From: Amorphophallus konjac
Lineage: Eukaryota; Streptophyta; Magnoliopsida; Alismatales; Araceae
NCBI GenBank assembly: GCA_022559845.1
Contig: CM040126.1
Span: 126,518,886 to 126,582,885 of the forward strand
Length of the DNA stretch: 64,000 nucleotides
Reading direction: 5' to 3'
Both the position numbers and the translations under genes were made by a program. Position 1 is the first letter of the stretch. The number at the start of each line of letters is the position of its first letter. This document shows positions 21,782 to 33,929 of the stretch, in pieces. The notes under the pieces were generated by a model. That model ran no database searches and was not told where the DNA came from. It worked only from the letters and a program-made list of their open reading frames with translations.

Positions 21782-24700
21782 TGTAATGCCCAGTAATTTT
21801 GGAATAAGAAATAAAAATATACATAATGATAAATACATACTCTTATAAGTATATAATGTTTAATAAATAAAATTTATTCAAATAAATAAATGGTCAAGTG
21901 ATATTCCTTTGGGGTTGCTCAGATCGAACCTGCCTCTGATACCCAGGACAAGGACTAATAAAGGTTAAAGAAATTAATGGGAATAAAATCCCTATATACA
22001 TACAAATTATTAATGGGTATATGAAGGTTAGTAAATAACAAATATGTTTATATATATAATACAATATAAACAAATATAATACAACGTAAATAATCAAGGC
22101 CAGACTCGGTACACGACCCCCGACATCCTAATGACCTTACCCTTATATTATAATAAATTCAAGAATAACATGTTATTTTTAAGTAAGGCATTTAATGCAT
22201 AATACCATTTTATTAAGAATCAATAAATCTTGAAGAAAACATCAATTTATATTTTTAGTAATTTAGCAAATTTAATATTCCACATTTATTACATTATAAA
22301 GGGAAGATATATATATATATATATATATATTTACGTGTAGACTTGGGAGGAATGTATAGACATGGGGGAATGTATAGACCTTGCATTGTGTAGACTTGCA
22401 TTGTGTAGACTTGCATTGTGTAGACTTAGATGCTTAGGCTTGTGGAGTGTATAGACTTGGATTAGATGGATGTATAGACTTTGAACTGATGTACAGACTT
22501 TATGGATGAAGGAATGTGCAGACTTAGAACGTATGGACTTAGAGCTTGGATTTGTGAGTATATAGACTCTATGGAATGTGTGGACTTGTGAGTGTATAGA
22601 CTCAGGGAATGTGTGGACTTGTGAGTGTATAGACTTCAGGAATGTATAGACTTTGGATGAGGGAATGAATGTATAGACTTGAATGAAGGAATGTGTGAAC
22701 TTGAGGGGGTAGAATGTATAGACTTCAGGAATGTATAGACTTCAGGAATGCAAAGACTTTGACAATGTATAGACTTGTGTAATGGAATGTATGGACTTGA
22801 ATAAATGCATGGACTTAGGGAACGCAATGTACAGACTTAGAAAATATATAGACATGGGCTATGTATAGACTTGGAACGTGAGATGCTTGGAGAGTGTATA
22901 GACTTGTGTGATGGAATGTATAGACTTGTAGATGTATGGATTTGTGCATTATATAGTTATAGAAATAACAGGGATATATATACACTATTAATCTTTTGAA
23001 GGGCAAGTGAAAATGCAAAAAATGAAATGACGCCAACGTATGCATGCGTCAATTACATAATAAAGGACTTAAGCTAAGTCGTTATTTTATTATAAAATGA
23101 ATAGTGCCGATTTTTCGACTAAAGAATTTTGGAAAAATAATTATATGGAAAAATAGAGAAAAATGGAAAATTAATACCCTTAAAATTCCCATCTAGATCA
23201 CATCCAGAAAAAAAGATAAAAATTCAGAAAAAAGAGACAAAAGTGAATAGCGCCCAACCATTTAGGCGTCATTTTAGAAAGAAACGACAACTGGCATGTC
23301 GTCAATTCTTTTATGAATGAACAGTGTGAGTGAATAGTGTCACTTTTTGATTTAAAGGAATTTTTAAAAACTAATTATATAGAAAAATCAAGAAAAATGG
23401 AAAACTATTACCCATAAAAGTTCGTAACTAGACCTTATCAAATAAAAAAGATAAAAATCCTCAAATATAGTAACTAGCATAAGTTAACGTGAAATCGTGA
23501 ATAGCGCCCGACGGAAGTGCGTTATTTCTTTAAAAATGACGTGATGCAAGGCGTCAATTAAGAATTAACGACCTAGCCTAAGGCGTTAATTACATTTGAG
23601 TTCCGTTCGACCCGGGACATTATCCAGGGTAAGTTTCTGGATTACTACGTGTTAGATAGATTATAGTAAGGACTCTATCAAGGAAATACTACCCTTAATC
23701 GAACTCTAACTCTATTAGGGTTCCTAAAAACTCTATAAATACCCTTGTGGTCGACCGTGATCGCTATTTGGCGATCTGGTGTTGCTGTCATCCGTGAAGA
23801 ACCTGTAAGTTCTTCTTCCTCTTCTTTTTTGTTATATGAAGAATAATGTTCTTCCTTGCCTCCGGTTAAGAATATGAATAATATTGATGTCTTCATCTTC
23901 TTCTTCTTCCTTTTTCTGTAGGTTGTCAAACCCTCGTAGGGATTTCATCAACGTCCACTTCTCCTGATTCACCGTGAAACTGTTAGATTATACATCACCC
24001 TGTTTTTTTTTCAAGGGCTGTTGGTGCTCTCTCTTCAAGTCCTTCATCACCTCCACGTACCATCAACCAAGAACACAGTCAGGTAGGTTTTCTCAAGAAC
24101 GTAGCCCAAACTAGCTTAAGTTCATAATAATACCATCAGTCATCCATGCATATAGTTTTATTGTGGTTTCGAATATTTTCTATGAAATTTTAAAGAAACG
24201 CCCTTGACCAGGGCGCTAATTTAAAAGAAGCGACCCACACCAGGGCGCTAATTGTAGTTTTGACGCCCTGCCCAGGAGTCGTCAATTTCACCTAATTGTT
24301 AATTAACCGTGTTTAAAATTTAATATCTATGAAACTAGAATCTAATATGATGCATGATCATACCTGTTGAATCCTGCTATTTTTCTTGTCCTAACTCTGT
24401 AATTTGTTTTCCTGAAATTTTATTATCTAGAAACTCTACTGTTCATATGAAAATTTGATAAATCCTGAAATAACGACCTCCTGTAAGTCGTCTCTTATAA
24501 AAGTGACACCCTGAACCAGGGCGCGAATTTGAAAGTAACACCCCTGTCCAAGGCACGTTTTTATTAAATTCCAGAATATAGAAATTTCTGCAAAATAGAA
24601 ATATATAATGGACGACCGCTATATAAGTCATCAAATCATAAATAAACGCCCCTGTATAAGGCATTAATTTGATAAGCAATGACTTAGATTAAGTCACTAT

Positions 24701-26166
24701 TTTCCTGTGTTACTATTTTTCTCATTTTTCTGTTAACCGAGGGTTCAATATATATATATATATATATATTATCGGCACTATATTTCCACTCCGTGAATAT
24801 AGTCCCATGTTTTCCAATGGTTTATCGTTTACCCACTAACTCTCGGTGACATACAAGCTCTCCATTGGACATTCCGTTCCTTTGGACTAGCAAGTTAGTC
24901 ATTGGGACCTCCGTAAGTCTCCTCGTAGCCTTGGATTCCCTCAAGGCCGATTGAGCTGGTTGTACCATAAAAACCTATTACACTATTTTGCCATGTCACT
25001 CTATAGAAACATGGTATACCGGCCCTCATGTTATGCTAAGTGGATATCATGAGAATATTCTTAATGGGATGAGGACATCATGCCATTAATATGCTGTTCT
25101 TGTGGACCTCAATTCTATATAAAAAGCGTGACCATCTACATATGGGCACTTATTTGTTATGGTACCCGGTTAGGGAACCAATTCCACCCAGTTTATCGAC
25201 ATGTCATGGTTTATATGCTTTGCGTGAATTTTATCGCCAGTATGTCCTTACTCAAGGGCCTTGCCCTTGAATTCCATAAAAATCTTATCTTATCATCCTA
25301 TTAAAGCTTGTTCTTGAAACTCCTTATTGGCTATAAATTATCGTGGATGTCTAGATATATCTTTAATGCTGTGCATATAAGGGCCCCATCTGGTCCTGGG
25401 AGGAGCACCCAAAAGTACTAGTGCCCATGGGAGTTATATTGATCACGGTGTCTAGCATTGCACCGAAGTACTTTCTCTCTTGATCTTTGACATTCCACAC
25501 ACTCTCTCTCTTTCTCGCGTGCGTGACTTGACTTGCGTGACTTTACTAGCGTGGCCCGACACGGGTAAAGTACTTGCATGAAATAGCCAATAATCTATAA
25601 AGTCTCTCATGAATACCTTTTGTTTAAGACTCACTTGAAAGTTTTGCACGACGTGTTATTCTATTGTTAGTTTTCACTTGCTCAGTTATTTCTACATGCA
25701 TAGCCATATTGTATTTAGAAAAATTGTAATTACTTTAAACCATTGCTAGTTCCTGAGATATAATTCCTACTGAGCGTTCGCTCACCCAGTTTATTCCAAC
25801 ATTTTTCAGGTAATCAGGCAGCTAGCGAGACCGAGACTCACATGGGCAGGACAAGTGTGCAAGCGAGCTCCGGAAACTAGTGAACCCAAGTCTTTTGTCT
25901 TTCTTGAGTCTAACGTGGTGTCTTTTATTTAGTTATCTTGGCTAAGTCTGTTAGAGTGTCATTTTCTTTTCATCCATTGTGATGTAGCTGAGTCTTCAAG
26001 TTTTGAAGTTTGAATTTGTAAGAGACTTATGTCTGAAATAAGATTTTTTTTATTGTTACTCTAAATCATTTGGTCTCATGCCATTGCTCTTGATCATTCA
26101 CGACTGTTTAACTGTCACGTTCTGAGCAAACGACACGTTCCGCTGCTATCGGTTCGGGGCGTGACA
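21782..26166 (+). repeat. 3' LTR of E
   Basis: It matches 16454-20843 along its whole length with scattered substitutions and small indels. It holds the minisatellite (22330-22940), hairpin clusters (about 23027-23595 and 24200-24700), TATA box at 23734-23741 and conserved module at 24849-24968. It ends GGGGCGTGACA and is followed by the target duplication TTAAG. Confidence 0.9.
24849..24968 (+). ncRNA. Conserved leader module, copy in 3' LTR of E
   Basis: Same as 19521-19640. In this copy the outer pairing AGCTC...GAGCT is intact, while the other LTR has GAGTT, a G-U pair in RNA. Confidence 0.6.
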
Positions 26167-26205
26167 TTAAGTCCATACAAAACTTTCACCAGCTTGTATT
26201 TAGTA
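26167..26205 (-). pseudogene. Copia RT remnant of D, part before insertion of E
   Basis: On the minus strand the codons read YKLVKVLYGL, matching the conserved VYKLxKALYGLKQ motif of copia RT; the motif is completed across E at 16449. Upstream of it the frame does not resemble RT, so only a few dozen residues survive. Confidence 0.5.
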
Positions 26206-27122
26206 GTGTATGTTGAGTCGATCCTAGAGGTTGTTCTACACAGGTATCCCATCTCTTCCTAGCAATTGATGGGATTCTCATCATTTTTCATCCTTGCAAG
26301 GTATTCCTTCGGTTGATTCAATATTGACCATAACTACCCACTCTCACTTGTATTCTTGGGAGTGTGATCTGCATCCAAGAATAAAAGGATTTGATTTGTC
26401 AATTATGATTCAGATTTATTAACAATGACATGAAAAGTTCCTTAAACAACCAACATCCCCTTGAGGAGCTCCCGACTTGATGCATGACTCATATGTGAAT
26501 CTAACACTAAGTTCATATGACAAATGTGATTGCTCCCCCTTAGTGTGTGCATGAATGCAAGATGTTCAGTAACATCCTAATGCCATGTGCAGTCATGGAT
26601 ATGATGAAGATAAAACATGGATGTGATGAGTGCAAGACAGTTACAATTACATTATGGCATGAGTTCATAATGTCAAACTTTGCAAGGCATGACAGGATGT
26701 GAAAGCATATGACAAACTCAATATATGTGGTGAAGGTTAATTGAAGGTATACATACAAACAAATTTTAACAATATGCCATGTGACACTTGACATGCACAA
26801 GGATATGCAATTGACAACGAATGAAATGCATGTTCAGACATATGCATGATTACATGACTATGTGACACAGAATAAATCAAAACATGACACAACCATTGAA
26901 GAGAGTAGGAGGGATATCACCTTAGTGTTCAGATTTCAGTTTTTATTTTCTTTTAACCTTGTTTATGCCACTTGACTCGTGTGCCTTACCTTTTTGACGA
27001 AGATAAATTTCATACTATACACTCCATTGCACACCTACAAAATAGATTTTTCATTTGGCAATCTTAGGTACTCAAATCCTTTTGGGTCCTTGTAGGTTAG
27101 CAGTAACATTGGCATGTAATTT
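26206..27122 (-). other. Residual internal sequence of D without recognisable coding
   Basis: About 0.9 kb stands where protease, integrase and the RT N-terminus should be (normally several kb). I see no conserved pol motifs. It is probably deletion-scarred or rearranged internal sequence. Confidence 0.5.
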
Positions 27123-28686
27123 CTAATTTTTAACAGCAGTCAATTCATCATTTTTCATCAAAGGACAACCATGCATCATATGTCCAGGTTTACCACAGTA
27201 ATCACAACAAGACTTTGAATACTTAAAAGTTTGAGGATTCTTTGATGCATGTGATTTTTTGTTCCACTCTTGTTTCCTATTTGCAAAAGGTTTCATTCTT
27301 TTCCTACATCCTTCTAAGTCATCATTCTTCCTCATAAAATAATCATGCATGGCATGTCCATATTTTCCACAATAAAAACATGAGAGTTTCTTTCTAGGTG
27401 GTTGTGTGTGTGTGGCAGAGGTATGTTTAACATGCATGGTGGTGCTAGCAGCATTTTTAAATTTTTGATGTAAATTTATTTTCTTTCTGGATGCATGTGT
27501 GTGTGCAACATGATTTTTTTTTCAAATTTTTATTTGATCTTTTTGTATTCTGTGAAGAAGATTGATTTTGAGACCCATTTGATGTACTGGCTATGTTTGA
27601 ACTGTGCACAAAAGATGTATAAACTTTATTTTCAAACTTTTTTTTGTTCACAGGATTATAACCTAGCCCTTCTCTTTGGAAATTTACCTTAGTCCCCAAA
27701 ATTTTATCTAGATTATCTTTCCCATCAACAAACTTGGACAACGAAGCATTCAAATCAAGAATTTCCTTTTCAAGTGATGAAGTGTGCAATTCATTGGAAG
27801 CCATCTTATTCTTACAAGAGTTGACTTGTTCATGTAAAGTGACATTGATGGTTTTATGATTTTTAATTTCGTGTAACAATGCATGCACTCTTTCAGATTC
27901 ATCAACATTCACAAATTTTCCATTTTCAAAAATAAGTAATCTTTCAGAAATGGTCGTGTTTAATTCCTTCAGTTTCTCATTTTCTTTTTCAAGCTTTTTA
28001 TCATGAGCAAACTCATTTTGACCATTGTTCATTAGACTTACTCTTTCTCTCAGCTCTTTATTTTTATTTCTCAAAGAAGAAATTTAATCTTTGTGAATTT
28101 CAATGTCGAACACATGACCATCAATCAATTCCTTCAAGTGTGAGCATTCTTTACAGGGAGAATCACATTTATTTTGTCCAACATTCTTTTTTAATTTTTT
28201 ATTTTCAGACTTAACCTTCTCGAACTTATCAACCAACACTTCATAAGCATTCAACAACTGTTCATAGCTAAATTCATCTTCACTATTAGAATCAGAATTT
28301 ACCTTTGAGCTTGATCCAATTTACTGAACACTCCCTTGATCACTTGTGCCTGCCACAAGACATTCGTCTTCATGCTCTTCCTTGAAGTCTGCTAATCCAT
28401 CCAATATTTCCTTCGCGGATCTGCAATGGGAGACAAAGGGAAATTGATTAGAATTGACTGCAGCAACAAATAACTTTAAAACTAAACAATTATGATCATG
28501 TTGAAGTTTTTGATTTGCAGTCCAGATACTTTTGTCCTTAGGCAATTCATATGGACCATGTGAAATAAGCTTCCATAGCTTGGGATCGTATGAATTGACT
28601 AGACTGAGCGTTCTTCCTAACCACAAATTAAAATTAGAGCCATCAAACATCGGTGGAGAATTCAGAGTGTACATGTTAGTAGTCAT
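27123..28686 (-). pseudogene. Gag of D, broken by stops and a frameshift
   Basis: The N-terminal piece (28686-28321) has MFDGSNFNLWLGRTLSLV, typical of the copia Gag N-terminal domain. After a stop at 28323-28321 the same frame continues, with another stop near 28093, through a long Lys/Glu/Asn-rich coiled coil (28074-27457). A frameshift near 27465 leads to the nucleocapsid part (27437-27123), with two knuckles: CFYCGKYGHAMHDY, in which the last Cys is Tyr, and an intact CDYCGKPGHMMHGC. The long coiled coil between capsid and knuckles is usual in SIRE-like Gag. The stops and the Cys-to-Tyr change all fit C-to-T or G-to-A decay. No active protein is expected. Confidence 0.85.
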
Positions 28687-28734
28687 TGATCTGGATCTCT
28701 CTAGATTGTTAGATCTATGAAAAATCGAGCCGTA

Positions 28735-28747
28735 GCTCTAATACCAA
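28735..28747 (-). other. Primer binding site of D (decayed)
   Basis: On the minus strand TTGGTATTAGAGC follows the LTR end, one C-to-T change from the initiator-Met complement TTGGTATCAGAGC. Confidence 0.8.
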
Positions 28748-28748
28748 T

Positions 28749-29973
28749 TGAAGTCCCGCAATCAATGACACCCAAGAGGGTGGTGAATTGGGTGTTTACA
28801 TATTTTAAGAAAACTTTTGGCCTTTTTAAAGAATGTGATACAATGCTAATCAAGAGGTTCAAATCTATATGTTCACAAATTAGATTTAACAAACTTAATT
28901 AGATGATGATATGGATTAAGCAAGATATACGTGGATAAATCTGGAACAACAATTTACACTAACACTCACGTAGAATGCAGGTAGAAGAATTGAAACACAC
29001 CACACAATCCAAACCACAATGCACGGTAATTTTAAGGTGGTTCGGATGCAACGACGGTAATCCTACGTCCACCCCTCACCAAACCCGGTGAGGCTTCACT
29101 CGGGGATAAATCCCCAAACGGAGACGATGCTCCAAACACATACGGGACGACGCCTGCACACACACACACGGGGACGCGCCCCAACATACATACACATACA
29201 CGGAGATAGGGTCTCCAACACGATCCGACAACCGGATCAACCACACACACACTTGCTGCGACAAATGCAGCACCCCACACACACAAACACTCAGATCTGG
29301 ATAAATCCACACACACACACGTAGATCTAAGAAGACCTACACACACACGAATGGAACACGACGACCACACACGGCCATGGATCTGAATTGATCCACACAC
29401 ACACCGATGTTTGCAGTTTATAAGAAACACAAATCTGAAACTCAAATCACAATAAGGCACAGTTGAGAAAAACTTCTGATTTGGCTCCCCTTGAATGTAT
29501 GCTGATGATCTTTGAGTGATGCTTGCTTCTTCATTTCATTGGAAGTTGATGGCTTCAGATGGACCTTGAATATTCAGCTCCTGGATGAAGAGTTGATCCA
29601 CGGATTACTATTCATGGCTACAGTAACAGTTCCTTCTTTCTTGGACAACTTCCTTGATCTCCTTGATCCTTGCTTGCTTCTTCCCTTCCTTTGAGGTTGC
29701 TTGCTTCAAATGGAGCTTGAATACCTTCAGATGGATGAAGAGGTTGCTGGACGAAGTACTGTTCACGGAGGGTTGTAGCAGCCTTCTTCTTCCCTTGATA
29801 GCCTTCCCCCTTGATCTCCCTTGAAGCCCTCTTGGTTAGTTAGGATTATGACTCCAATGAGATGTTTTATAACCTTTGAATGGTCCATAGACAAGCCCCA
29901 GACCAGATCCATAATTCCTCCTTGATTGGGGGCAGTGGGATTAAAGAAATGGGTGAAGATTCCTCTCCACGAG
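28749..29973 (-). repeat. 5' LTR of D, truncated by F
   Basis: Homologous to 11437-12635 of the other D LTR, including the CA-rich stretch (29150-29400) and TATA region (about 29870). It stops at CCACGAG (29973), where the F LTR begins; the other LTR continues with CTGGAAACACG, confirming an insertion. Confidence 0.9.
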
Positions 29974-31770
29974 TGATAAGTGTATATTTTGTATGGTAAT
30001 TCATCGCATATACATCATTTCATGTGCATTTAACAAGGTAATTATGCATATTTTATAGTTAACCTCAACTCCGTATTTAAATTAGAGCTTTCACGTAAAT
30101 TGATTAATTTAATGATATTATTTAATAATAAAATAAAGTTGAGGGCGATAAGCATTAATTCTCCATTACATAATCATGAGCATTTGAGATTTATGTGCAC
30201 ATTGTGGTAATTTTTATGGACTAAAGTGCAATTATGTGTGTGCAGGACACCGAAGGTAATTACAAAAGAAGCCAGGGGCAAAAGGGTCATCACCACTTGG
30301 ACAAAGTCAAATAAAGAATTTAAAATATTTTTGGTTGGAGGGAAAAGAAAGCTTAAATTTTGAATTCAAAATTTGAAAAGGATGAATTCAAAGTTTAAGT
30401 TTGAAAAGGAGGAAAATGACATTCAAAGTTTGAAAAGGAGATTCAAAGTTGGAAAGGGGTGACCAAAGTCTAAGAAAGGGGGTGCCCACCTACTTTTTCT
30501 CTTCCCCATGCATCATATTCCACTTGAATCCCAGCCATCCATGTCCTTTTGATACAATCTCCACCCTCCATCTACCCAACTTTACCTATAAATAGCCCAT
30601 GACAAGGAGGAGAAAGGGGGTCTTTTTCTTTTGGCAATATTTCACTCTCCCTCTTTCTCTCCCAACTTTATCCCTCCGCGTTCTCTCACTTAAGTTCGTT
30701 TGCATCTCATTCACTCTTCATCAAAGTTTTTTGTTTTCCAGTTCTCTACAACTTCTTCTTTTGTATCATCTTCAAATTCTCTCTGGTTTGTAAGGTATTT
30801 CATGTTTTCTACTTTTCTGTCCTATACATTTTTAGACTATGTTCTTCTCTGTTATTCCCTATTTTTATTATTTCTCCGTCCCTATTCTCCTCTTACTGTC
30901 TTCCTGAAAGTTTTTTGTTTTTAAGTGTTCTACAATTTCTTCTTCTATATAATCTTCTAATTCTTTCTAGTTTTGAAGTTATTGTCTATTTTCTAACTTG
31001 CTGTCCTGTGATTTTACTATTCATCCGAGCAGACAACTTCCCTTCTTTCTCTTATTTCACCATCTTCCCTACATTTTCTCTCCCTATGCCCTTCATCAAA
31101 GTTCTTTATATCTTATTTTTCTTCAACTTCTTCTTCTTGGGCATCTCCTAATTCCTCTTGGGATCAAAGTTATTCACCCTCCAAAGGCAGCTTCAACGAC
31201 GAAGGCGACTTCCTCCCGACGTAGATGACATCTTCCACAAGGTTGTTCGTGATCCAAGGCCAAGAGAGGACGGCGTTGTCATCACCATTGCTGCTAACAT
31301 CTCCAAACTCTAAACTCCAAGCTTTTCTTGTCTTATTACTTTTGTGATATTTCACTTCATGCAATCTCATTGTGTCATTAGTGTAAACTTGTTTCACATT
31401 TCATGTACTCTTTCTTTTAAGTTAATAAAAGGAGTTGTTCTCTTGATCTAGTTCTTAATCTTCTTCCCTCTCTATCTCTTTCTTATATATCTTCTTTCCA
31501 CTTCATGTAATTATTTTCTATAGCATAGGTACATAGTCATGGTGTTTTCAATTAAGTGCTTGGTTTGTTCATCAGTTCACTATTTCCTTTAAGCAAAGCC
31601 AAATCACAAGTGTTTTTCAAAGGACTCTAAGGTTTTTAACTTTAAAAATCTCTTCTTCCTTGTGGATTCGACCCTTCTCGCCAGCTTATTACGTCTTACT
31701 TTCATCTAGTGCGAGTTAGAATTTTTAAGATTGATACGCGTGTTTTAAACGACGAACTTTCGCGTTATCA
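29974..31770 (+). repeat. 5' LTR of F
   Basis: 1797 bp, starting TGATAAG and ending CGCGTTATCA (inverted TGATAA/TTATCA). TATA box CTATAAATAGCC at 30587-30594. Around 30360-30460 a short unit close to ATTCAAAGTTTGAAAAGG is repeated about four times. Downstream of the TATA the sequence is pyrimidine-rich. Confidence 0.85.
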
Positions 31771-31775
31771 ATTTT

Positions 31776-31793
31776 TGGCGCCGTTGTCGGGGA
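31776..31793 (+). other. Primer binding site of F
   Basis: TGGCGCCGTTGTCGGGGA matches the 3' end complement of tRNA-Asp used by Athila-like elements, with one T where C is usual. Confidence 0.85.
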
Positions 31794-32401
31794 AGAATGA
31801 TGATTTTTGACTTAAGAACTTTATTTTCCCTGTGTTTATAGTGTACTAATAAAGTTCTCTTTTCTTTTTTTGCAGAAAAAAAAAGAGAGAAAAAGCAACT
31901 TGAAAACTCAAAAAAAAAATCAGAGATAAGTTTGCCTTTCTTTTTTTCATCTTTGTGATTTAGTCATTCATTTCAAAAAAAAAAAAGAACGAGGGAACGC
32001 TTTTCAAGTAAGTATCCAAACTTTTCCTCTTTCATTTTAATTTCATTTCTCTACATTTCATATCTTGTGGTTAGATAAGTTCATTAAATAAAAACAAAAA
32101 AATCATCACTTGAACTTCAATAAAAATGTTCATTGCAAGAGTAGAACCCACACTTCCATGTTGTAGGTCATGCATCATTTAGGATAGAATTTATTTTTCT
32201 TTGTTGTTTAATTATTGTTAATTGCATTATTGAAGATTACGGGAGGTAAGGTGAGTACTCTAATTTTTTCAAAAGCATGCTCATGCATTTCCATGCTTGC
32301 ATAGAACCCCTTGTTTGAACTTGATTTGTTGCATATCATTTCTAAAATATTCTAAGGGCAATACCCATAAGCAAGATAAGGTGGGGATTTCATCACCCTT
32401 C
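31794..32401 (+). other. Leader of F up to the G insertion
   Basis: A-rich and T-rich non-coding sequence with several homopolymer A runs. No ORF resembling Gag has begun before G interrupts it. Confidence 0.6.
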
Positions 32402-33717
32402 TGTAGACACGCCAAAATTGACACTATGTTGATCAAATCTCATGTCACTATGTTGACGCCCCAAAGTGAACTTCAATACATTCATAATATGAAGTTTTTC
32501 TATTTTTGTGTGTTTTTGATTTGATCTTTGCATTTTTGTGATTCGCGACCTGAAGAGGGGCGTGTTTTAAATAGCAACCTTATCTAGGGCGTGTGCAAAA
32601 GAAAGGACGACCAAATGTGAGGGCATCAATTCCTGGTATTATCCGGTTTCAAAAATAAATTCAAATTATTGATTAACGTCCTTCCTTAGGGCGTGTTTTC
32701 AAGTAACGCCTTCATCTCAGGCGTTTTCTCATAATTTTCAAATAAAGTAAGTTTTATTGCCAAAATTTAATCCAAGAAGTGACGCCCTTGATCATGGTCG
32801 TGTTTTGAGTAACGTCTTGATGTAGGTCGTCAATTTGTGATTTGACGCCCTTCTAAAGGTCGTGTTTTATCCTTCGGTGTCCTGCTTGAACTTGTCTTTC
32901 CTGAGTAGTTCCTTGCCTCCATTGGTCTCCTTGCTCGAATTGGAACTAGAGTCCTGCCTTCTTTTGATCATTGCCCGTTCTTATCCTTCCGAATCTAAGG
33001 TTATCTTGGATCTGGAACCCTATATAGGGATGTCTTGATCGACCTCACGTGAGGTTGGCAGGTTACAGGAGCAGGCTATCGAGGTTAGAGTTTTTATGCG
33101 TAGATGCTGAATTTACGGAGGCTATCCATCTTCTTCCTGTGCAACCTTTAAAAAGCTCTCTGCTTCCTTTTTCTTCCAGTCAACAGCATCAGTTTCGGTT
33201 CCCTTTACTGTCATCAGGGACAGTAGGGTTTTTTTTTTCTTGCTTATCTAATTGTTGTTTTTTCCGTCGATCATCATACGGTGTTCTCCTTTTACATAAG
33301 CATCATATCTTCTCCTTCCCTAACTCTTTAGAGGTTTTAAAAACAAAAAAAAAGGTGCGCATGTTTGATTCTCTATTCATCATCATGTCATCTACTTGGG
33401 ATTGATACTACATTCACTTGGCTGATCCACTTCTCTTTGTTGTTTGTTTTGTCTTTTTTGCAAGGGTAATCAATAAAGGAAAACCCCCTTCATCGGCCGG
33501 CCGATTGAAGGAGGAGGAGGAATTCACAATCTAGCCCGCGTTCTATTTTCCACCAGGTATTCGCGATCTTCTTTGTTTCATCTTGAGATAACCCCTCTGG
33601 CGATCACCCTCCTTAGTAGCACCACGTGCTTCTTTTATTCATTATTATATCATCTCTCCCCCTTGTGTTTTCTCATATTTAAACTCTTCTTCATGTGTGG
33701 ATTTATTAGAATCTATA
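32402..33717 (+). repeat. Left LTR of G
   Basis: Starts TGTAGACACGCC and ends TCTATA, where the right copy has TCTACA; the ancestral ends TGTAGA/TCTACA are inverted. A hairpin cluster occupies 32540-32880 in U3 and the TATA box CTATATAGG is at 33021-33027. Confidence 0.9.
32540..32880 (+). repeat. Hairpin cluster in left LTR of G (U3)
   Basis: Seven or eight short inverted repeats, such as AACGCCT/AGGCGTT with a 7 nt loop at 32705-32725, separated by AT-rich spacers. Some arms are mismatched. The right LTR has the same cluster at 62710-63050. Confidence 0.8.
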
Positions 33718-33720
33718 AAT

Positions 33721-33738
33721 TGGCGATCACGGTGGGAC
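33721..33738 (+). other. Primer binding site of G
   Basis: TGGCGATCACGGTGGGAC stands three bases after the LTR end. It resembles the TGGCGA-type sites of Tat/Ogre elements attributed to tRNA-Arg; the exact tRNA is not established here. Confidence 0.65.
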
Positions 33739-33773
33739 ATCCACTGTTTTTCTTTTGATTACCATCTCCTATT

Positions 33774-33865
33774 GGCACCCACGTGTGCCCTTTCCCCTTC
33801 GGCACCCACGTGTGCCCTTTCCCCTCGGTACCCACGGTACCCCTCCTTTTGTGCCCCACGGGCAC
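33774..33865 (+). repeat. CCAC-loop hairpin array in leader of G
   Basis: Four hairpins share a CCAC(G) type loop but have different stems: GGCAC/GTGCC at 33774-33789 and 33801-33816, GGTAC/GTACC at 33827-33841, and GTGCCC/GGGCAC at 33851-33865. The right leader has an additional unit (near 63967). Confidence 0.75.
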
Positions 33866-33929
33866 CCTCCACCGTGCACACTGCACACTCCCGGGATCAG
33901 CCAGTTTGTGATTGTTTGATTATTTTCCT

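Larger units (their letters stand above)
16454..26166 (+). mobile_element. Element E: non-autonomous LTR retrotransposon with giant LTRs and a Gag-only core (TR-GAG type)
   Basis: Two nearly identical LTRs of about 4.39 kb flank a core of only 938 bp. The core has an initiator-Met primer site, a small zinc-knuckle ORF and a polypurine tract, but no pol. This matches the terminal-repeat-with-GAG class of non-autonomous elements. The target duplication is TTGAG/TTAAG in the RT remnant of D. The close match of the LTRs shows a recent insertion relative to the decayed D. An autonomous gypsy partner must supply pol. Confidence 0.85.
11304..29973 (-). mobile_element. Element D: SIRE-like copia retrotransposon on the minus strand, with E and F nested
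   Basis: On the minus strand the order is: LTR (29973 to 28749, cut by F), primer site, gag (28686-27123), a residue of pol, then a 3' untranslated region, a polypurine tract (13594-13581) and an LTR (13580-11304). E splits the RT remnant. Only about 950 bp separate gag from the RT motif, so protease, integrase and most of RT have been deleted. SIRE-like assignment rests on the long coiled-coil Gag with two CCHC knuckles and the purine-rich 3' end. Confidence 0.8.
29974..32401 (+). mobile_element. Element F: Athila-like gypsy 5' LTR, primer site and leader
   Basis: A complete LTR with TGATAAGTG/CGTTATCA termini is followed by an Asp-type primer site and 600 bp of A-rich leader. G inserts at 32402, so gag and pol of F lie beyond the right edge. 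The LTR start TGATAAGTGTATATTTTG and the primer site TGGCGCCGTTGTCGGGGA are both characteristic of Athila-group elements. Confidence 0.8.
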
